In this document: positions 1-12,464 of the stretch, in pieces
Position numbering within the stretch: the stretch's first letter is position 1
How the letters are laid out: each line of letters opens with the position of its first letter
DNA from: Pegoplata infirma
Lineage: Eukaryota > Arthropoda > Insecta > Diptera > Anthomyiidae
Assembly: GCA_963921195.1 (NCBI GenBank)
Contig: OY992540.1
Coordinates: 36,324,971-36,388,970, forward strand
DNA: 64,000 nt
Direction of reading: 5' to 3'
Position numbers and translations under genes: made by a program
The notes under the pieces: generated by a model
Database searches by the model: none
The model's input: only the letters and a program-made list of their open reading frames with translations
Told to the model about the DNA's origin: nothing

Positions 1-420
1 TAAACCACGTGTAACTTAAAAAGTTTTCAACCGATTTTAAATTTTTTAACTGTTTTGGGAAGAAAACGGATAGAACTTTTTATACATAATATACATCCTG
101 CAAAATATTAATTTTCTTTTTTAGAAAAATTATCACATCTCTGTCAATTCTTATCTGATTTTTTCAGGATAAAGCTCATCGTATTCAGAATTAAATTTAA
201 ATTTAACTAACTATAGCAGAAAAATTCGATAAACTCGAAAAATTTTCAAAAAATAACAAAAAAAAATTAGATATTATAGAAAAATTAATAGTTATCTTTT
301 TTATATGTGTAGACCAATTCACACATGGAAAGCCCTATCTTTCTTCTATCCAAAACAGTTAAATTTTAAATCGGTTCAAAATTGTTTTAATTACACAAGG
401 TAGAGTTATTGTCACACAAG
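1..420. repeat. Imperfect fold-back element (about 60-bp arms)
   Basis: The arm at about 20-80 (CCGATTTTAAATTTTTTAAC) recurs inverted at about 345-400 (GTTAAATTTTAAATCGG). A 22-bp direct duplication (ACACAAGGTAGAGTTATTGTC) follows at 396-437. No coding potential is visible in 1-660. Confidence 0.5.
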
Positions 421-708
421 GTAGAGTTATTGTCAATAACTCTAAAATTTGAGGGTGTCTGGCAAGTTTGATGGTAATTTTTGTGATCTACTTGACAAGA
501 CCAACAACCTATACTATGTCACATCAGAAGTATTTTTTCATAGTAGCACAGTGATATCTTTAAAATAAGTACCAACACATACCAGGGACAGCTAGAATCT
601 GAGGATTTGGTGGGACACGTCGGCACTAATCGTTAGTTTCGAAAAAAAAAATCTTAAAATGTTATGGGGTATTTGAATTAAAATAAATATGTATGTATAT
701 AAACTTAC

Positions 709-1437
709 AGCAGTAGGCACACATTAAAATTCTTTTTCTGCCGTATAATAGCGGTTCTGACATTGTATCTGGATATCTTTTTTGTCGTTTTCGCTTAGAA
801 GAATATATTTTCTCATTATCATCTTGTTTCTTAGATTTATCAATTTCTGAATTAGCGTCCGTTAATACGGAACAATCAGGATTCATTGAAGATTCTGATG
901 TGTTCAAAAAATGTTCAATTCCATTGTCGTCATTTGCATTGTTTTCAATTGTTATCTCATTGTTAGTTTCTTTGGAAACATTAGGTGTTATTTCTAAATT
1001 AATTATTTCCTCAAATTCTTCATTATCAAATAATAAATCTGTAGATTCTTCAAATTCTTGTTTTACGATTCTGTCATATTCCTCCGTCTTAAGCGCTTTA
1101 AGCATAAGCAAATCGGCATTCAGTGATTTTGTTAAATATTTATAAGATTCTAAAGCATTTTCAACCATAAAGTGGGTATTTTTAAGATCTGTGGAACATT
1201 TTTCACATAACATACAAGTAAGAGTTTCTTCAACTAAAATTAAATGAGTAGGAGCAATGAAGTTTTTTTTTTTTACAAAGATTTATATTTACCATTTTCT
1301 TTTAATTGCGTATATTTATAGTAGCAATCTCGATAGGTTATTCCACACAAATCGAAAATCTCTTCATCCCAATTTAAAACAACTTTGTGTTCCAAACAAA
1401 TTCGACAAATATTTTCATTTATTTCGAAGGAATCCAT
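709..1437 (-). CDS. Gene A: ZAD C2H2 zinc-finger protein, 5' part only (exons 1-2)
   Basis: Exon 1 is 1293-1437 and exon 2 is 709-1233. The start ATG (1437) gives the 145-nt exon 1 seen in paralogues B, C, F, H and I. The ZAD has CRIC at residues 11-14, the family signature TYRDCYYKYTQL near 35-45 and the second Cys pair (CEKC) at 58-61. A charged linker of about 150 aa follows, and exon 2 ends right after the first Cys pair of finger 1 (MCAYC). Splice sites read ATG|GTAAAT, TTTTAG|TTG and TGCT|GTAAGT, in phase with the paralogues. Exons 3-5 (fingers 1-6) are not found between 1 and 708, so the gene probably continues past the left edge across a long intron; loss of the 3' half is the alternative. 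Known for the family: the ZAD binds zinc through four Cys and mediates dimerisation. Inferred role: nuclear DNA-binding regulator. Confidence 0.85.
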
Positions 1438-1493
1438 TACAAATATTTACATCCAAGTTGAAATCGTCTTAAAAAATTAAACAAACCATAATT

Positions 1494-1527
1494 CACATAG
1501 AATTGATAACATAGCATGTTAGAGATG
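1494..1527 (-). promoter_or_regulatory. Shared upstream block of gene A
   Basis: On the minus strand this reads GCTATGTTATCAATTCTATG, matching the block upstream of B, D, E and K (core TATCAATTCT). It lies 57-90 bp upstream of the ATG. Likely core promoter or transcription start region; inferred from paralogue conservation only. Confidence 0.5.
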
Positions 1528-1599
1528 TAAGCAAATAGATTGTTTTAGATACCAAGTACTTGCCAAAAAGGCTTAAAAATAATTTATCTACACCATTTA

Positions 1600-1755
1600 C
1601 AGATGTAAGTCCTAAAAGATCAATTGTAATTCAAAGATTCTACTTGTAATTAGAAGATTTAATATGTAATTCGAAGATTCCATTTGTAATTCGAAAATTC
1701 TACTTGTAATTCGAAGATTCTATTTGTAATTCAAAGATTCTATTTGTAATTCGAC
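1600..1755. repeat. Minisatellite, about 17-bp unit TTGTAATTCGAAGATTC
   Basis: About nine degenerate direct copies. The same motif family fills intron 3 of gene K (62600-63900) and occurs at 14185-14310. Confidence 0.75.
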
Positions 1756-2183
1756 CATATCCTAAAACTCTGGTGTAGGATATGGTCGGTCTTAACTACC
1801 TGGGGAGCTTCTGCAAAAACGCTAATAGTCTCGCAGACAATAATTATGAACCCATATTACATCTGGATTAATAAGCACATGGACTACAACTTTTGAAATT
1901 CGATCGTATTCGGTCCAATTCTTGCTAGCATGCTTGTTCGCGCAAGTTGTTCCGGTTTTTTAAGGTCCATGTAAACTGGTTCATGTAACCCCCTATCCCC
2001 ATATAAATTTCCCCTTCAAGTTTTATTTAAATACCCCTTACAACAGTATTATAATAGATATCCTCTTGAAATATTGTATTCATAATCGTTTTAAATGTTA
2101 TCGAAATCGTATTATTTTTACTTTTAGTCCGTATTCAAACCACCCTCCCGATATTCACATAATTTTCCCAAAAAACATACAAA

Positions 2184-2327
2184 GACCGTATTTACATTAG
2201 GCAATTTTAATTGCGGCAATTCTGATTTTATCGTGTATCAGAGAGAGATCTAAGATTCTCCCTCTCTCTCTGATACACTAGAAAATCAAAATTGCCGCAA
2301 TTAAAATTGCCTTATGTAAATTCGGTC
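2184..2327. mobile_element. 144-bp palindromic MITE
   Basis: Near-perfect inverted repeat with arms of about 65 bp: GACCGTATTTACATTAGGCA ... TATGTAAATTCGGTC, with a short central loop. Lies between genes A and B. Confidence 0.75.
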
Positions 2328-2763
2328 AAACACTGAAATAAATATCGTTTAAAATTTAATTCTTTATAAATTTTATTATCGCAAATAAGCATTAGGCTTT
2401 ATAGTTTTACATTTCCGAATTAAGCGCCGCTTGATTGGGTACTTTGGCCACTGTGCTACGTTAAATTTTCTGAGAGAATACTTCAGCAAATACAAAATAT
2501 CTAAACAACTCAAAAAGCATTTTATTGGAATAAATTATGTTTTAAAGACTCTTGTAAGTTTGTTGTAAAATAGAAAAAAATTGTAAAGTAGCGAAAAATC
2601 TATAAAATTTGCATTCATAGAAAAATACCATGAGTATTGCGAAACCCCGGTTTTCTAAACTTCAGGTTAAGATAAATGAAACATTCCAAAATTATTGAGC
2701 AAAAAAATTGATAACTAACTGCATTTGTTTTTTTTTGTATTATAGCAAAATGTTTTAACAAAA

Positions 2764-5700
2764 TTATGTTACAGGTATTATTTCATCATTTTGTTTTAAC
2801 AATAAATGAGACAGCCTACTTTTTGTTTTTATGACAAATTTGTTATACTCTGAACTTTTTGTATAATTGTGCACTTTTTTCATATGATATTTGCAACTAA
2901 AAAAAAAAGAAAAACATATTTTTAAAATTGTCAAGCATTAAAGAATACACTTAAACATACCCGTCTGGGCTAAAGAAACTTTGGTCACAAATCGAACATT
3001 TCATAATAGGATCCTTTTCATGGGTGGCTTTATGAGATTTCCAAGAAGTGGTTGATAAATGCTTGTTACAAAGTTTGCAAAAAACCTTAAATTTTTTCTA
3101 AAAAAATAAATAAAATAATTATTAAAAAAAAAAAATACACGAGGATCACACAAAACCTTTTTTGTTTTGGTAATGAGTCATCATTACCTGCCGTATTACC
3201 TAGTAATAAGTCCTCACTAACTGCATCATTACCTTAAGTACATATTTGACTAGTATTGAAATCTACATACCCTGCAGGAAAAGTGACCGATCCTTTATAA
3301 GTCACGTGACATATCACTAAATCTAAAACCCTATCACAGACTTGGCACCTGTCATATAAAAATACCTATCACTTTTGTAAAGAAATGTCTCAACACCGGA
3401 TATATCACTAGTGATATGTCACGGGACATGTCATAGGACACATCACATCTGTTACATCTTCGGGACTTATAATTTTTTTTTTTTAAATTTGAAAAAAAAT
3501 TTAAAAGCATTTTTAATGAATTTTTTACTCCAAAACGTAAAAAAATGTTTAACATTTTTGTGATCAGGACTTAGGAAATTTTCAAATATTTAAAATTTTT
3601 TTTTTTAACATTTTTTAATGAAGTTTTTACTTCAAAACGCAAAAAAAATTGCTAACAAAATTTTGTGTCAGGGACTTACAAATTTTCCAAAAAATATAAT
3701 ATAGAAAATTTTTAAAAATTTGTGAAAAGTTTTGTTTTTAAATGAATTTTATTGAAATTCTTTACTCGAAATTGCAAACAAAATTGCGTCTTTGAGTTAG
3801 AAAATTTTGAAATTTTTTTCCGGACTTGTAAAATTTTATCTTCGGACACATGATAAATAGTTTTGAGACAGTTTAGCGATAAGTCCAATATTTACCTGTT
3901 ACGTTATAGGCATTTTAGTGAGATGTCTCGTTTTCACCAGACACGTGATAGGTGATTTAGGATGGAGGGACACACTTTTCCTGCATGGCATATGTTAAGA
4001 TATGTTTTTTTTTAACTGCCTCATTAGCAACAGGCATACCTTGTCATTACTTTAATGACATCGCCATGTTAAAATAACGAGGTCTTCACCATATACTGGC
4101 TTAATTTTAAATCTAAAGGGCTTATTACTCAGTAATAGAAGTTTTTTAATAAGATAGAGTATTTTGCAGACACTATAAATTGAACCTACCTGTTTTTTTC
4201 CATCTGTGTAAATAGGTGTAGTCGAGTGTGCAGCATCATTATGTCTTTCTAAATCAATCTGTCGAAAATATTTTTTTGGACATAATGAACAAGGTATCAT
4301 TTTTCCCAAATGTATACGCCGATGAATGTTAAGGGCTCCGGAGTTAAAATACGCCTTCTCGCAAAATTCACATTTATTTTTCTTTTCACGATTAGTATTG
4401 TGGGTTTCTAGATGTAATTTCAAACAAGTTTTGGTAAAAAGTTTAATTCCACAAATAGGGCAGCTCATTATTCGCTCTCGAGTGTTATTATGAGTTGCTT
4501 CATGTACATTTAAAGAGCATTTTTTCGCATATGTTTTAGCTAAAAGAAATTGTAAATTTTTTTTTTTTATTAGACTACTTTACGTGGTTTTTGCACAGAC
4601 TTTAGGAATACATTTTCTAAAGTAATTGGCCTCCTAAACATGAATCTATCATTAAAAAAATTGTATCAAATGGCCTCCTAGAGATACAGGCATTTTTATT
4701 TTTTGTGGACCAACCGAAAAATTAAATTTAAAAAAAAAATATTCGAATTCCGTATAAAACTACTTTTGCGCAAAATCCAGCCTGGATACGATCAGGGATA
4801 CGAGAACATTGTAAGGAAGTTGGAATGTCCTATTTTATCCTTATAACTATCCGTTTTTTTTTAAATTTCCTGTACAAGACACTTAAATATAGAGAACCTG
4901 GGAACCATAAATATTTGCAAAAAAAATTAAAAATTTTGGACCAAAATTGCATATTTTTTGTACACACTTTTTTTCTAATATTTTTATTTTTATACCCTCC
5001 ACTTATTGTTAGTGATATAGGGTATATATAAGTTTGCCATTATGTTTGTAACTCATCGAAATATAAGTCTTGGGACCCTATAAAGTATATGGAGCATTCC
5101 ACACCAAATGTCCAGCGAAAAAAACAGGTGTCCCATGAATTTCTGAATATATTGTATTGATAGCCCTATATGGAACTAAGAAGATTGGTTTTTAGGTTTT
5201 TCAATTTTTCAAAACCTACACTCTGAAAATTTTGTAAGTTACTACATGTTAGTTATTTGTAATTTTACAGTGGTTAGTTGTTTTCCTCTACAAGTCAGTT
5301 GTTTTTGTATGAAAAATATCAAACATTTCTGTTAGTTATTTTAAGTCGTTTTTTTTAAACAACTAACAAAAAGGTACTGTAATGTAGTAACAGTTATTTA
5401 AAGTAGTTAATTTTATTTTTTTTATCTCTGAAAAATTTTCAGTTTTTTTTCAAAAAATAAAAAAAAAAAAAAAAAAAATTTTTATTTTTCACAACTTTTT
5501 AAAAAAAAAAAAAAAAAATTGGAAAAATTTGGTCTTCTTTTTTTCTGAAAAATTGTTTGGAAAAAAAATAAAAGGGTAAAAAATATTTGCAAAAATTTCT
5601 CATACGTTAAAATAAAATATAAGAAAATTAAAAAAAGTGGCCGGATTTTTAAGAAATTTACTTTTTTATAAAATGGGAAATTTCAGAAAGAGTTCTGAAA

Positions 5701-8700
5701 ATGTTTTAAAATTTTTAATCGATAGCCCATAAAAAAATATACAAGAACGCAAATTTTTGAGATTATGGTGCATTCCGTTTTAATTTGATAAATATTTAAT
5801 CAAGTCAACTCGACACAAATTTGACCAGGTTTTGAAAAATTTAAAAACCAAAAACGCACACATGTTTTTCTAAAGCGATACATTTGGTTTAGAGCAGTGG
5901 TGCGCACACTCATACTATAACATTTATGCTTATGTGGGTAGTAGCAAGCGAAAAGTCAACAAATTTGCTCAAGCAACAGAATTTTATAGTGTACGTGTGT
6001 CGACAGCGCACAAGCAGCATTTTTTAGCCTATTCCCGCGGGAATAGGAATTTCAAAAATGCCCATCACTGGTTTAGAGTGTCTCATATGGGGCATTCAAT
6101 GCCAAATCGCACAATTTCGGACGCGAACACTTTTTATTTTGATTATTTTTTGATATGTTTTAGTAGGTATTAAATCCAACTTGCACACTTTAATTCTAAG
6201 TTAGTTTTGAGTAGAGATGGACGCGTGAGTGATGTTTGACTCACACTCACGACAGGATTTTTTAAATCACGCACACTCACTCACTAGCATATTTTTTTTA
6301 CTCACACTCACACACAATCACGTGAGTAAATTTAATATAACTCACACTCAAGCAAGCTTCACTCACACTCACGTTGACTCACACTCAAGAAACTCTTATT
6401 AATACAAAAAATTTCAAAAACTACAATTTCAAAAAGATTTTAACAAAATTTAAAGTTTAGCGGAATTTTACATTTTTTTTTGCTTTTGTCGGGACGAAAT
6501 CTTAAGTTAAGTCAAATTTTACAATTTTTTGTTGCTTTTTTGTTACGGAAAGAAATAAGAAGAGAAAATAAATCACACACTCACTCACGCAAAAATATTA
6601 TTCACTCACATTCACTCACGCAATTTTTTCCATCACTCACACTCACTCACAATCACGTGAGTAAAATTGAATTCAATCACACTCACGCGTGAATCATGTG
6701 AATCACGCTCTAATCTGCTTATGTTCACATCTTTAGTTTTGAGTAATCGATTTTTCAAAATTGCGATTTTTTCAAAAAAAAAAAATTAAAAAAACAAAAT
6801 TTTCGATTAATTTTGAACAGTAAAAAATATCAATATCTTAAAAAAAAGTTGGACAACATTCTATTGGTATTTAAATGTAGTTTCAGAAAAAAAATATTCG
6901 ATGTAATGACGATATCTCGTAATTTTTAGCATTTAAAAATTAAAATCGACTTTCCGAAAAAGTCCAAAACCTTCGATTTAAAAAAAAATCTGAAAAATTC
7001 ACTCTAAATTACTCAACTTTTAAGCCATTATTCAAAATGTGATCACAATTCTTTCTTTTTTTCGAATTTTGAAAATTGTACCTTTATTGGTACATATTCT
7101 AGATTGTACGTATTCTAGAAATCTGTAGAATTACATTCACATACTTACAACAAATGGAGCACATAAATCGTCTTTTTACAAGAGTGTTATTGTCTTTTGT
7201 TATTTCACTTGAGAGTGTAATGTCTTGAGAGACCGTTGTTTTGTCTTTGGCACTTATTCTTGAAGTTCTCTTTTTTTTTAAGTTTCTTGACTGCTTTTTC
7301 TTTTTTAGTGTTTCCGGTTTTAACTCATGATTATTATCACTAGCATCTTCTATCAGTGGTTCATTCCCAACACAAGTTTCCTCCTTAGAGTGTGATGGTG
7401 AAAATTTAGATGTGGTCAGCGGTTTCTCATTATCCGACCATTTGGGTGTACTTTGGACTTCTTGTGTTCTTATCTTTTGCAACATTGGTTTACATTCACC
7501 ATTTTCAGCCAATTCATTTACTATGGAATTTTCGTTTTGTTCAATAAATAAAATTTCAAATTCATTAGGCTCATATTTTTCTTCAAACTCATTATCTGTA
7601 TTAGATACAATTTCATGTTTTGATTCTTCATTATCATTGGAATTTGCGTTTTCATTAGCTAGATATGTTTGTTCAAGTACAGCATGAGACTCTAATGCTT
7701 TTACCACTAGAAAGTGTGTTCTTTTCAAATCCGTTGCACACTTTTTACATAACATATTTGTATAGGAATCTAGAACTAAAGAAACGATATGATTGTTATA
7801 TATTTGTTTCTGTAAAAGGCCTATAGAAAAAGTGTGTCTCTCGGTACGAAAACAATTATGAAAACGGGGCACATCACTAAAATGCCTATCACTATCTCAA
7901 AACTACTTATCCCCATACCAAAATTTTACAAATTTAGATAATTTTTTGAAAAAAATGTTCACAAAAATGTTGTCAGTTTTTTTGCGTTTTGGGGTAAAAA
8001 ATTCATTAAATATGATTTTAGATTTTTTTTTTTTTAATTTTTAATTTTCCGAAAAAAAATAAAACTTATTTTAAACATGTGACATGAGAGACATGTCCAG
8101 TGACATGTCATTAGTGATGTATCCGGCGTTTAGATATTTCCTAACAAAAAATGACAGAATGATACCCAAAAAGCTGTAATAGGCGGAGAGGGTGGGTTTA
8201 ACGCATAGTGTTAAAAAGTCCTAAGCCCGGCTACGCAGAAATACTTTTAATCAGTGTTGGCTACCGTTACCCATTCAATACCGTTACCGATTAAAAACCC
8301 TTTAATATTGACTACCGTTACCGTTACCAATACCGAAATAAAAAATTTTAAATACCGTTACCGATAAAAAACCATTACCTTTATTCGGATTTTTACCGGT
8401 ATTATATCGGTTTTGTTTCGGTTGTCATAATTTTACTTATTTTAAATTTTTTTGCGGATAAAAACAAAGTAAAATATTTTTAATGTACGTAAAATAAAAA
8501 AAGTATTTTTGTTCATTGTAAATCGGAATGTTATTTGTCCATGATCACATTTGCAATTTACTAAATTATGTGGAAATCGGTCCAACCAATGATCACATCG
8601 TAATTTACCTAAAAATTTCTGAAGAGAAAAGTGAGTGCCACGTAATGTAAGCAATTTTCAGCGGGAATATAAAAGAAGAGACAACCCTGTATCGCTCAAG

Positions 8701-11700
8701 TGTTGCTGGCATTGTCATCCACGCAGGTAAGCGTACAGTCTAAAGAAAAACTCTGTCGAAGAACTCTGTCGAAAAACCCTGTCGAAAAATCTGTAAAACA
8801 ACTTTCAGTTTTAATTAGAAAAGTTTTACCAGATTTTTCTGCTAAAATGAATACTTTAACTTTGTCATTAAATTTAAAAAAAAATGCTGATTTTAAAAAT
8901 ATTTTTGTTCAAATTTTAGCAGACTATTTTGTAATTTTACAAAAAAAAATGTTGGCATTTATTTAATTTTTGTCTAATTTGAACGATTAAAACTAAAAAT
9001 TGCTCAAATGTGAAAAAATCAGCTGACTATTTTAATAATTTTACAGAAATTGACCTGTTTGTAAGAAAATTTTCTTGAAAAAAAAATTAAAAATTTTATT
9101 AAAAATTTTGTTTGAAAGTTTAATGAAAAACTTCGCTTCTTTTACAACATTTTTAACAAAAAAAAGTATTTTTTACTTGAATAAAATACAATATCAATGT
9201 TTTTTTTTCATCTTAAATCAGCAGATTTATCTACGGTCTTGACAGATTTTTCTACCTGGTTTATCCGGACAGAAATTTAGCAAACCGCGTCAGCAAAAAT
9301 CAGAAGATTTCTTAAATGGCTCAAAATGCAGATATTTCTGGACAGACATCTCATAAACACGTATAAAATCAATAATTTATTTGTTGAATTACAATATTGA
9401 GTGAATATTTTAATTAAATTCTGAGTTAATTAATAGTCTATATCAGCGGTTACCAACCTATGGTACGCGTACCACTAGGGGGTAGGCGAAACTGTCCGCA
9501 GGGGTACGCAAAATTTTAGAAATTTGGACATTCGTTTTAGATTAACCTTTTAATGCTTGTTCCGCGTCTGGCTTTCAAGGTTTTCCATAACGTCATACAA
9601 AAAACTTGTTTTAATGCAATTTAGAGAGCATTTTTTGCAATAATTTTGGATAATATTTTGAGATATGACCACTTGTTTTCGATGCTGATTCCGAATATAG
9701 TTCTCAAATATTTCTATGATGTCATGTTTTTGAAATAATTTGTGTCAAAGTTCTCAAAAAACGTGTTTTTGGGCATTTTGTTAAGCACAAAATGCCCTTT
9801 CATTCGAAAAGTCATGAAATTATTGATCTGACTTCATATTAAAAAAAAATTAAAATCTTTATATTTCCGACCCCTGGTATGGGCTTTTGGAACTTTTTTT
9901 AAGAGTTCAAAAAACGTCCGTTGTTTTAATTTTTGGTGTAGAGTCGAATGGAGAAATCAGATTTGCAATATTTTCAGCCGTTTTTGCTCTGCCGAAAAAT
10001 CAGTTCAAAATCCGCGTTTTCAGATGCATTGAACCACCCCAAGGACCGTTTTCCCCAAAAAACACCTCCATTGTGATGATATCGCCTAAATTTTTCGAAA
10101 AAATTATAATACCCGCAGATCAAAAATCAAAATGAACTCTAATTTTTACATGTGAAGTTTTTTTACGAAAACAAAAAACTCGTTAGGGGGTACGCGGCTG
10201 ATAAAATTTTAAATTTGGGATACGCAAGCCAAAAAGGTTGGTAACCGCTGGTCTATATAATTATATGTTGAAAATGCACTTAATTTATCAGTTTTTTTTT
10301 TTTTAATTTTAATAAATAAATTTTTGATTTTTTACGTGTTTTTAAGAAATTTGTGACTTTTTAACATGTTTGGAAATTTTTATTCATAATACCGGTACGT
10401 ACCGGTATCGTTGTTTCGGTAACGGTTAACCGTTACCTAAATAATCCAAAATACCGTTACCTTTACCGTTACCGATATAAAAAATATGTAATACCAATAC
10501 CGTTACCAATACCGTTATTCGTTTCGGTTGCCAACCCTGCTTTTAATGCAGAAAATAAACCTACGCAGAGGTCTAATATACATGTTTACATATCGCTCAT
10601 TTACTTGAATTGTGTCATAACTCAAAATATGTCATTTTTGAGTAAACCATACAGAATTATTTGTTATATCCTGCTTTATATTGTATCAAAAATTCGTATT
10701 AATATCTTCTAAACTCACCGTTTGAGAAGACAACAAGCCATTATAACATTTTCTATGTACGGGCCTTTTGCAATGTAAAACAAGTTTCAATTGTAAACCA
10801 GGTTTTCTGTAAAATCAAACATTTTGCGTTATGACACTATACAAGTAAATGAGCGATATGTTTTTCAATGTTTATCCGTTAATAATTACAGTTCTATGAG
10901 GGTTAAATGGCCAAATACAAGCTCAAATTAGAGCTTAAGCTATAAGCCTAGATATAAAAATAAAAACCTTAATAATGCATATTTTTAAAATTTTACGCAT
11001 TTTCTCCAAGAACTTCAGGTTAAAAATCTTAACTTTTATGTTGTGCCAAAATGTATTGAATCCAATTTCTTTTTTAAATGTCAAATTAAAAGTATTTGAC
11101 TAAGTTTCGAATGAAACCAATCTTGGTCTGATCGGACCATTATTGGAAAAGATACATATATCAAATTCGATATACAAACTTTGGAGGCCCATAACTTGGG
11201 AACCATGGTCCGCCGACAATTTTTTTTTTTTGTTGGACTCACCTAAATCATCCTTATTTTTCAAAATAAAAATCTGGGCAATGTCTCCCAACTAGACTTG
11301 TTCATTTTTTGTCGGACTCACCTTACCCGTTTCTTAAAAAACAAAAAAAAAAAATCGGAGCAATGTCTGCCAACTAGGCTTGGTCCAAAATTATTTTGGG
11401 CAAAACTTGGAACAATCTAGTTGGCAGACATTGGCCAATTTTTTTTTAAATATAGGGATTATTTAGTTGAGTCCAACAAAAAAAAAAATTCCGCGGGCCA
11501 TAGTTCCCGAGTTATGGTTCGGATATCGAATTTAATATATCTTCTCCAGTAATTGTCCGATCAGACCAATTTAGGTTTCATTCGAAAGCTTATTCAAATA
11601 CCTTTAATTTGACATTTAAAAACAATTGGATCCATTTACCCCTTGTGGTACAAACCTAAATTTTAGACTTTATACCCTAAGTTTTTGAAGACAAATGCAT

Positions 11701-12365
11701 AAAACTTTAAAATTATGCAGCTTTACCACAAGAAAATAAAATTAAAATGAGCTTTTAATTTTATTTCCATACAAATTGTTTTTGTTTTTAAAATCGACTT
11801 TCAAAAAATGTATTGAAAATTTGAAATTTAAAATAAAACTTTTGTTAAAATAGACTTTTTGTTTTCTTAAGGTCCGGGCCATGGCTTATATCTTAGATAT
11901 TAAGCTTTAATTTGAGCTTTCATTTGACCATTTAACCCTTATAAAACTGGAGTTATTAACGTTTAAACATGGAAAACATATTTAAATATGTATACCAGAC
12001 CTCTGTACAGTTTATTTTTTAGCCTTAAAAGTTTTTCTGCGTAGCCACAGCACTAAAAGTTTTGTAATATTTTTTGTTTGGATCAGAGAAATGTCTGCCA
12101 ACTAGACTTTAGCCCAAAACTTTAATCCACCCAATGGCACGGGTTACCTTTGTCCGAATTAGCGAAATTGAAAAGTCATTATTCGTACCACTCTAATGAA
12201 TCACTAAAAGTATGTCCTACCTGGAATTTCCAAGTGGGTGTATTTGTAGTAGCAATCTCTGTAGGTCATATCATCGAATTCTAATATATCCTCATACCAA
12301 TTTATATTAACATTGTGTTCCAAACAGATACGACAAATATTGTCACTTAATATTAAAGACGCCAT
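2764..12365 (-). CDS. Gene B: ZAD protein with six C2H2 fingers, five exons, 463 aa
   Basis: Exons: 12221-12365, 7149-7775, 4190-4539, 2961-3097 and 2764-2896. Joined they give 1,392 nt with no internal stop, ending in TAA. ZAD CRIC is at residues 11-14 and CKKC at 58-61. The linker carries EPNEFEILFIEQ (7531-7572) and a Lys/Arg-rich stretch before finger 1. Finger 1 (from residue 254) is split by intron 2 straight after its second Cys. Exon 3 has fingers 2-4 joined by the unusual linkers NREKK and HLGKM. Finger 5 has the SWKSH motif and finger 6 spans the exon 4/5 junction. Introns 1 (4.4 kb) and 2 (2.6 kb) are swollen by transposons. Assigning exon 1 to this gene rests on order, strand and phase, so it is less certain than exons 2-5. 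Inferred role: sequence-specific nuclear transcription regulator. Confidence 0.85.
3168..4057. repeat. Fold-back element with an inner TIR element, in intron 2-3 region of gene B
   Basis: Outer arms carry ATTACCTGCC (about 3185) against GGCATACC/GTCATTAC (about 4033). The inner element 3273-3985 has termini TGCAGGAAAAGTG / CACTTTTCCTGCA and is rich in GTGACATGTC-like motifs. A related inverted fragment lies at about 7868-8150. It fills intron 3 of gene B (3098-4189). Confidence 0.5.
4560..6200. other. Low-complexity intron DNA with dispersed repeats (gene B intron 2)
   Basis: AT-rich with long A/T runs (5455-5520). It includes a dispersed fly-type module TATACCCTCCAC...GGGTATATATAAG at about 4991-5035. 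No exon or conserved reading frame was seen. Confidence 0.5.
6212..6735. mobile_element. hAT-like MITE rich in CACTCA motifs, 524 bp
   Basis: Flanked by an exact 8-bp target-site duplication GTTTTGAG (6204-6211 and 6736-6743). Ends are TAGAGATGGAC / related inverted TAAAGATGTGAAC. Inside are many CACACTCACTCACG repeats, both strands represented. A second copy is at 43113-43571. Confidence 0.75.
8252..10539. mobile_element. hAT-like element, 2,288 bp, non-autonomous
   Basis: Inverted ends CAGTGTTGGCTACCG / CGGTTGCCAACCCTG with an exact 8-bp target-site duplication CTTTTAAT (8244-8251 and 10540-10547). Subterminal TACCGTTACC repeats flank both ends. No intact transposase frame was seen. It carries a second hAT-like element inside. 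Confidence 0.82.
9444..10250. mobile_element. Nested hAT-like element, 807 bp
   Basis: Ends CAGCGGTTACCAACC / GGTTGGTAACCGCTG are perfect inverted repeats, with an exact 8-bp target-site duplication GTCTATAT (9436-9443 and 10251-10258). The ends resemble those of Charlie-type hAT elements. No intact transposase. Confidence 0.85.
12221..12365 (-). CDS. Exon 1 of gene B (first half of ZAD), 4.4 kb from exon 2
   Basis: An open 145-nt exon starts at ATG 12365 and encodes 48 aa with CRICLEH and the signature TYRDCYYKYTHLE, ending CCAG|GTAGGA in phase 1. Its length equals exon 1 of A, C, F, H and I. The nearest compatible minus-strand acceptor downstream is exon 2 of gene B at 7775. The interval between them is a fold-back element carrying nested hAT-like insertions. 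It could instead be an orphan exon of a lost gene; a spliced transcript would decide. Confidence 0.8.
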
Positions 12366-12464
12366 TATAAATATTAACAGAATTTACAATTTTGTCGTAC
12401 TTGAAAATCCTGATGGAAATGTTTTTGCAACAAAATTAATTTCTTATTCACAAGTAGTTGTGAT

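Larger units (their letters stand above)
8183..12050. mobile_element. Large fold-back element in intron 1 of gene B, split by a hAT element
   Basis: With the hAT insertion removed, the left arm (GGCTACGCAGAAATACTTTT...) matches the right arm at about 11970-12040 inverted (AAAAGTTTTTCTGCGTAGCC). Matching continues inwards through 10880-10960 against 11890-11965 and 11050-11290 against 11400-11650, to a centre near 11350. Arms total about 0.8 kb. Related ends (GGGCTTAGGGATTACAAACT) are at 13070-13105, 27640-27670 and 32955-32990. Exact boundaries are uncertain. Confidence 0.65.

Noticed and set aside
8442..10135. Small open frames inside the hAT-like elements as transposase remnants
   Set aside because: They are under 100 residues, AT-driven and show no recognisable hAT dimerisation or catalytic motif.
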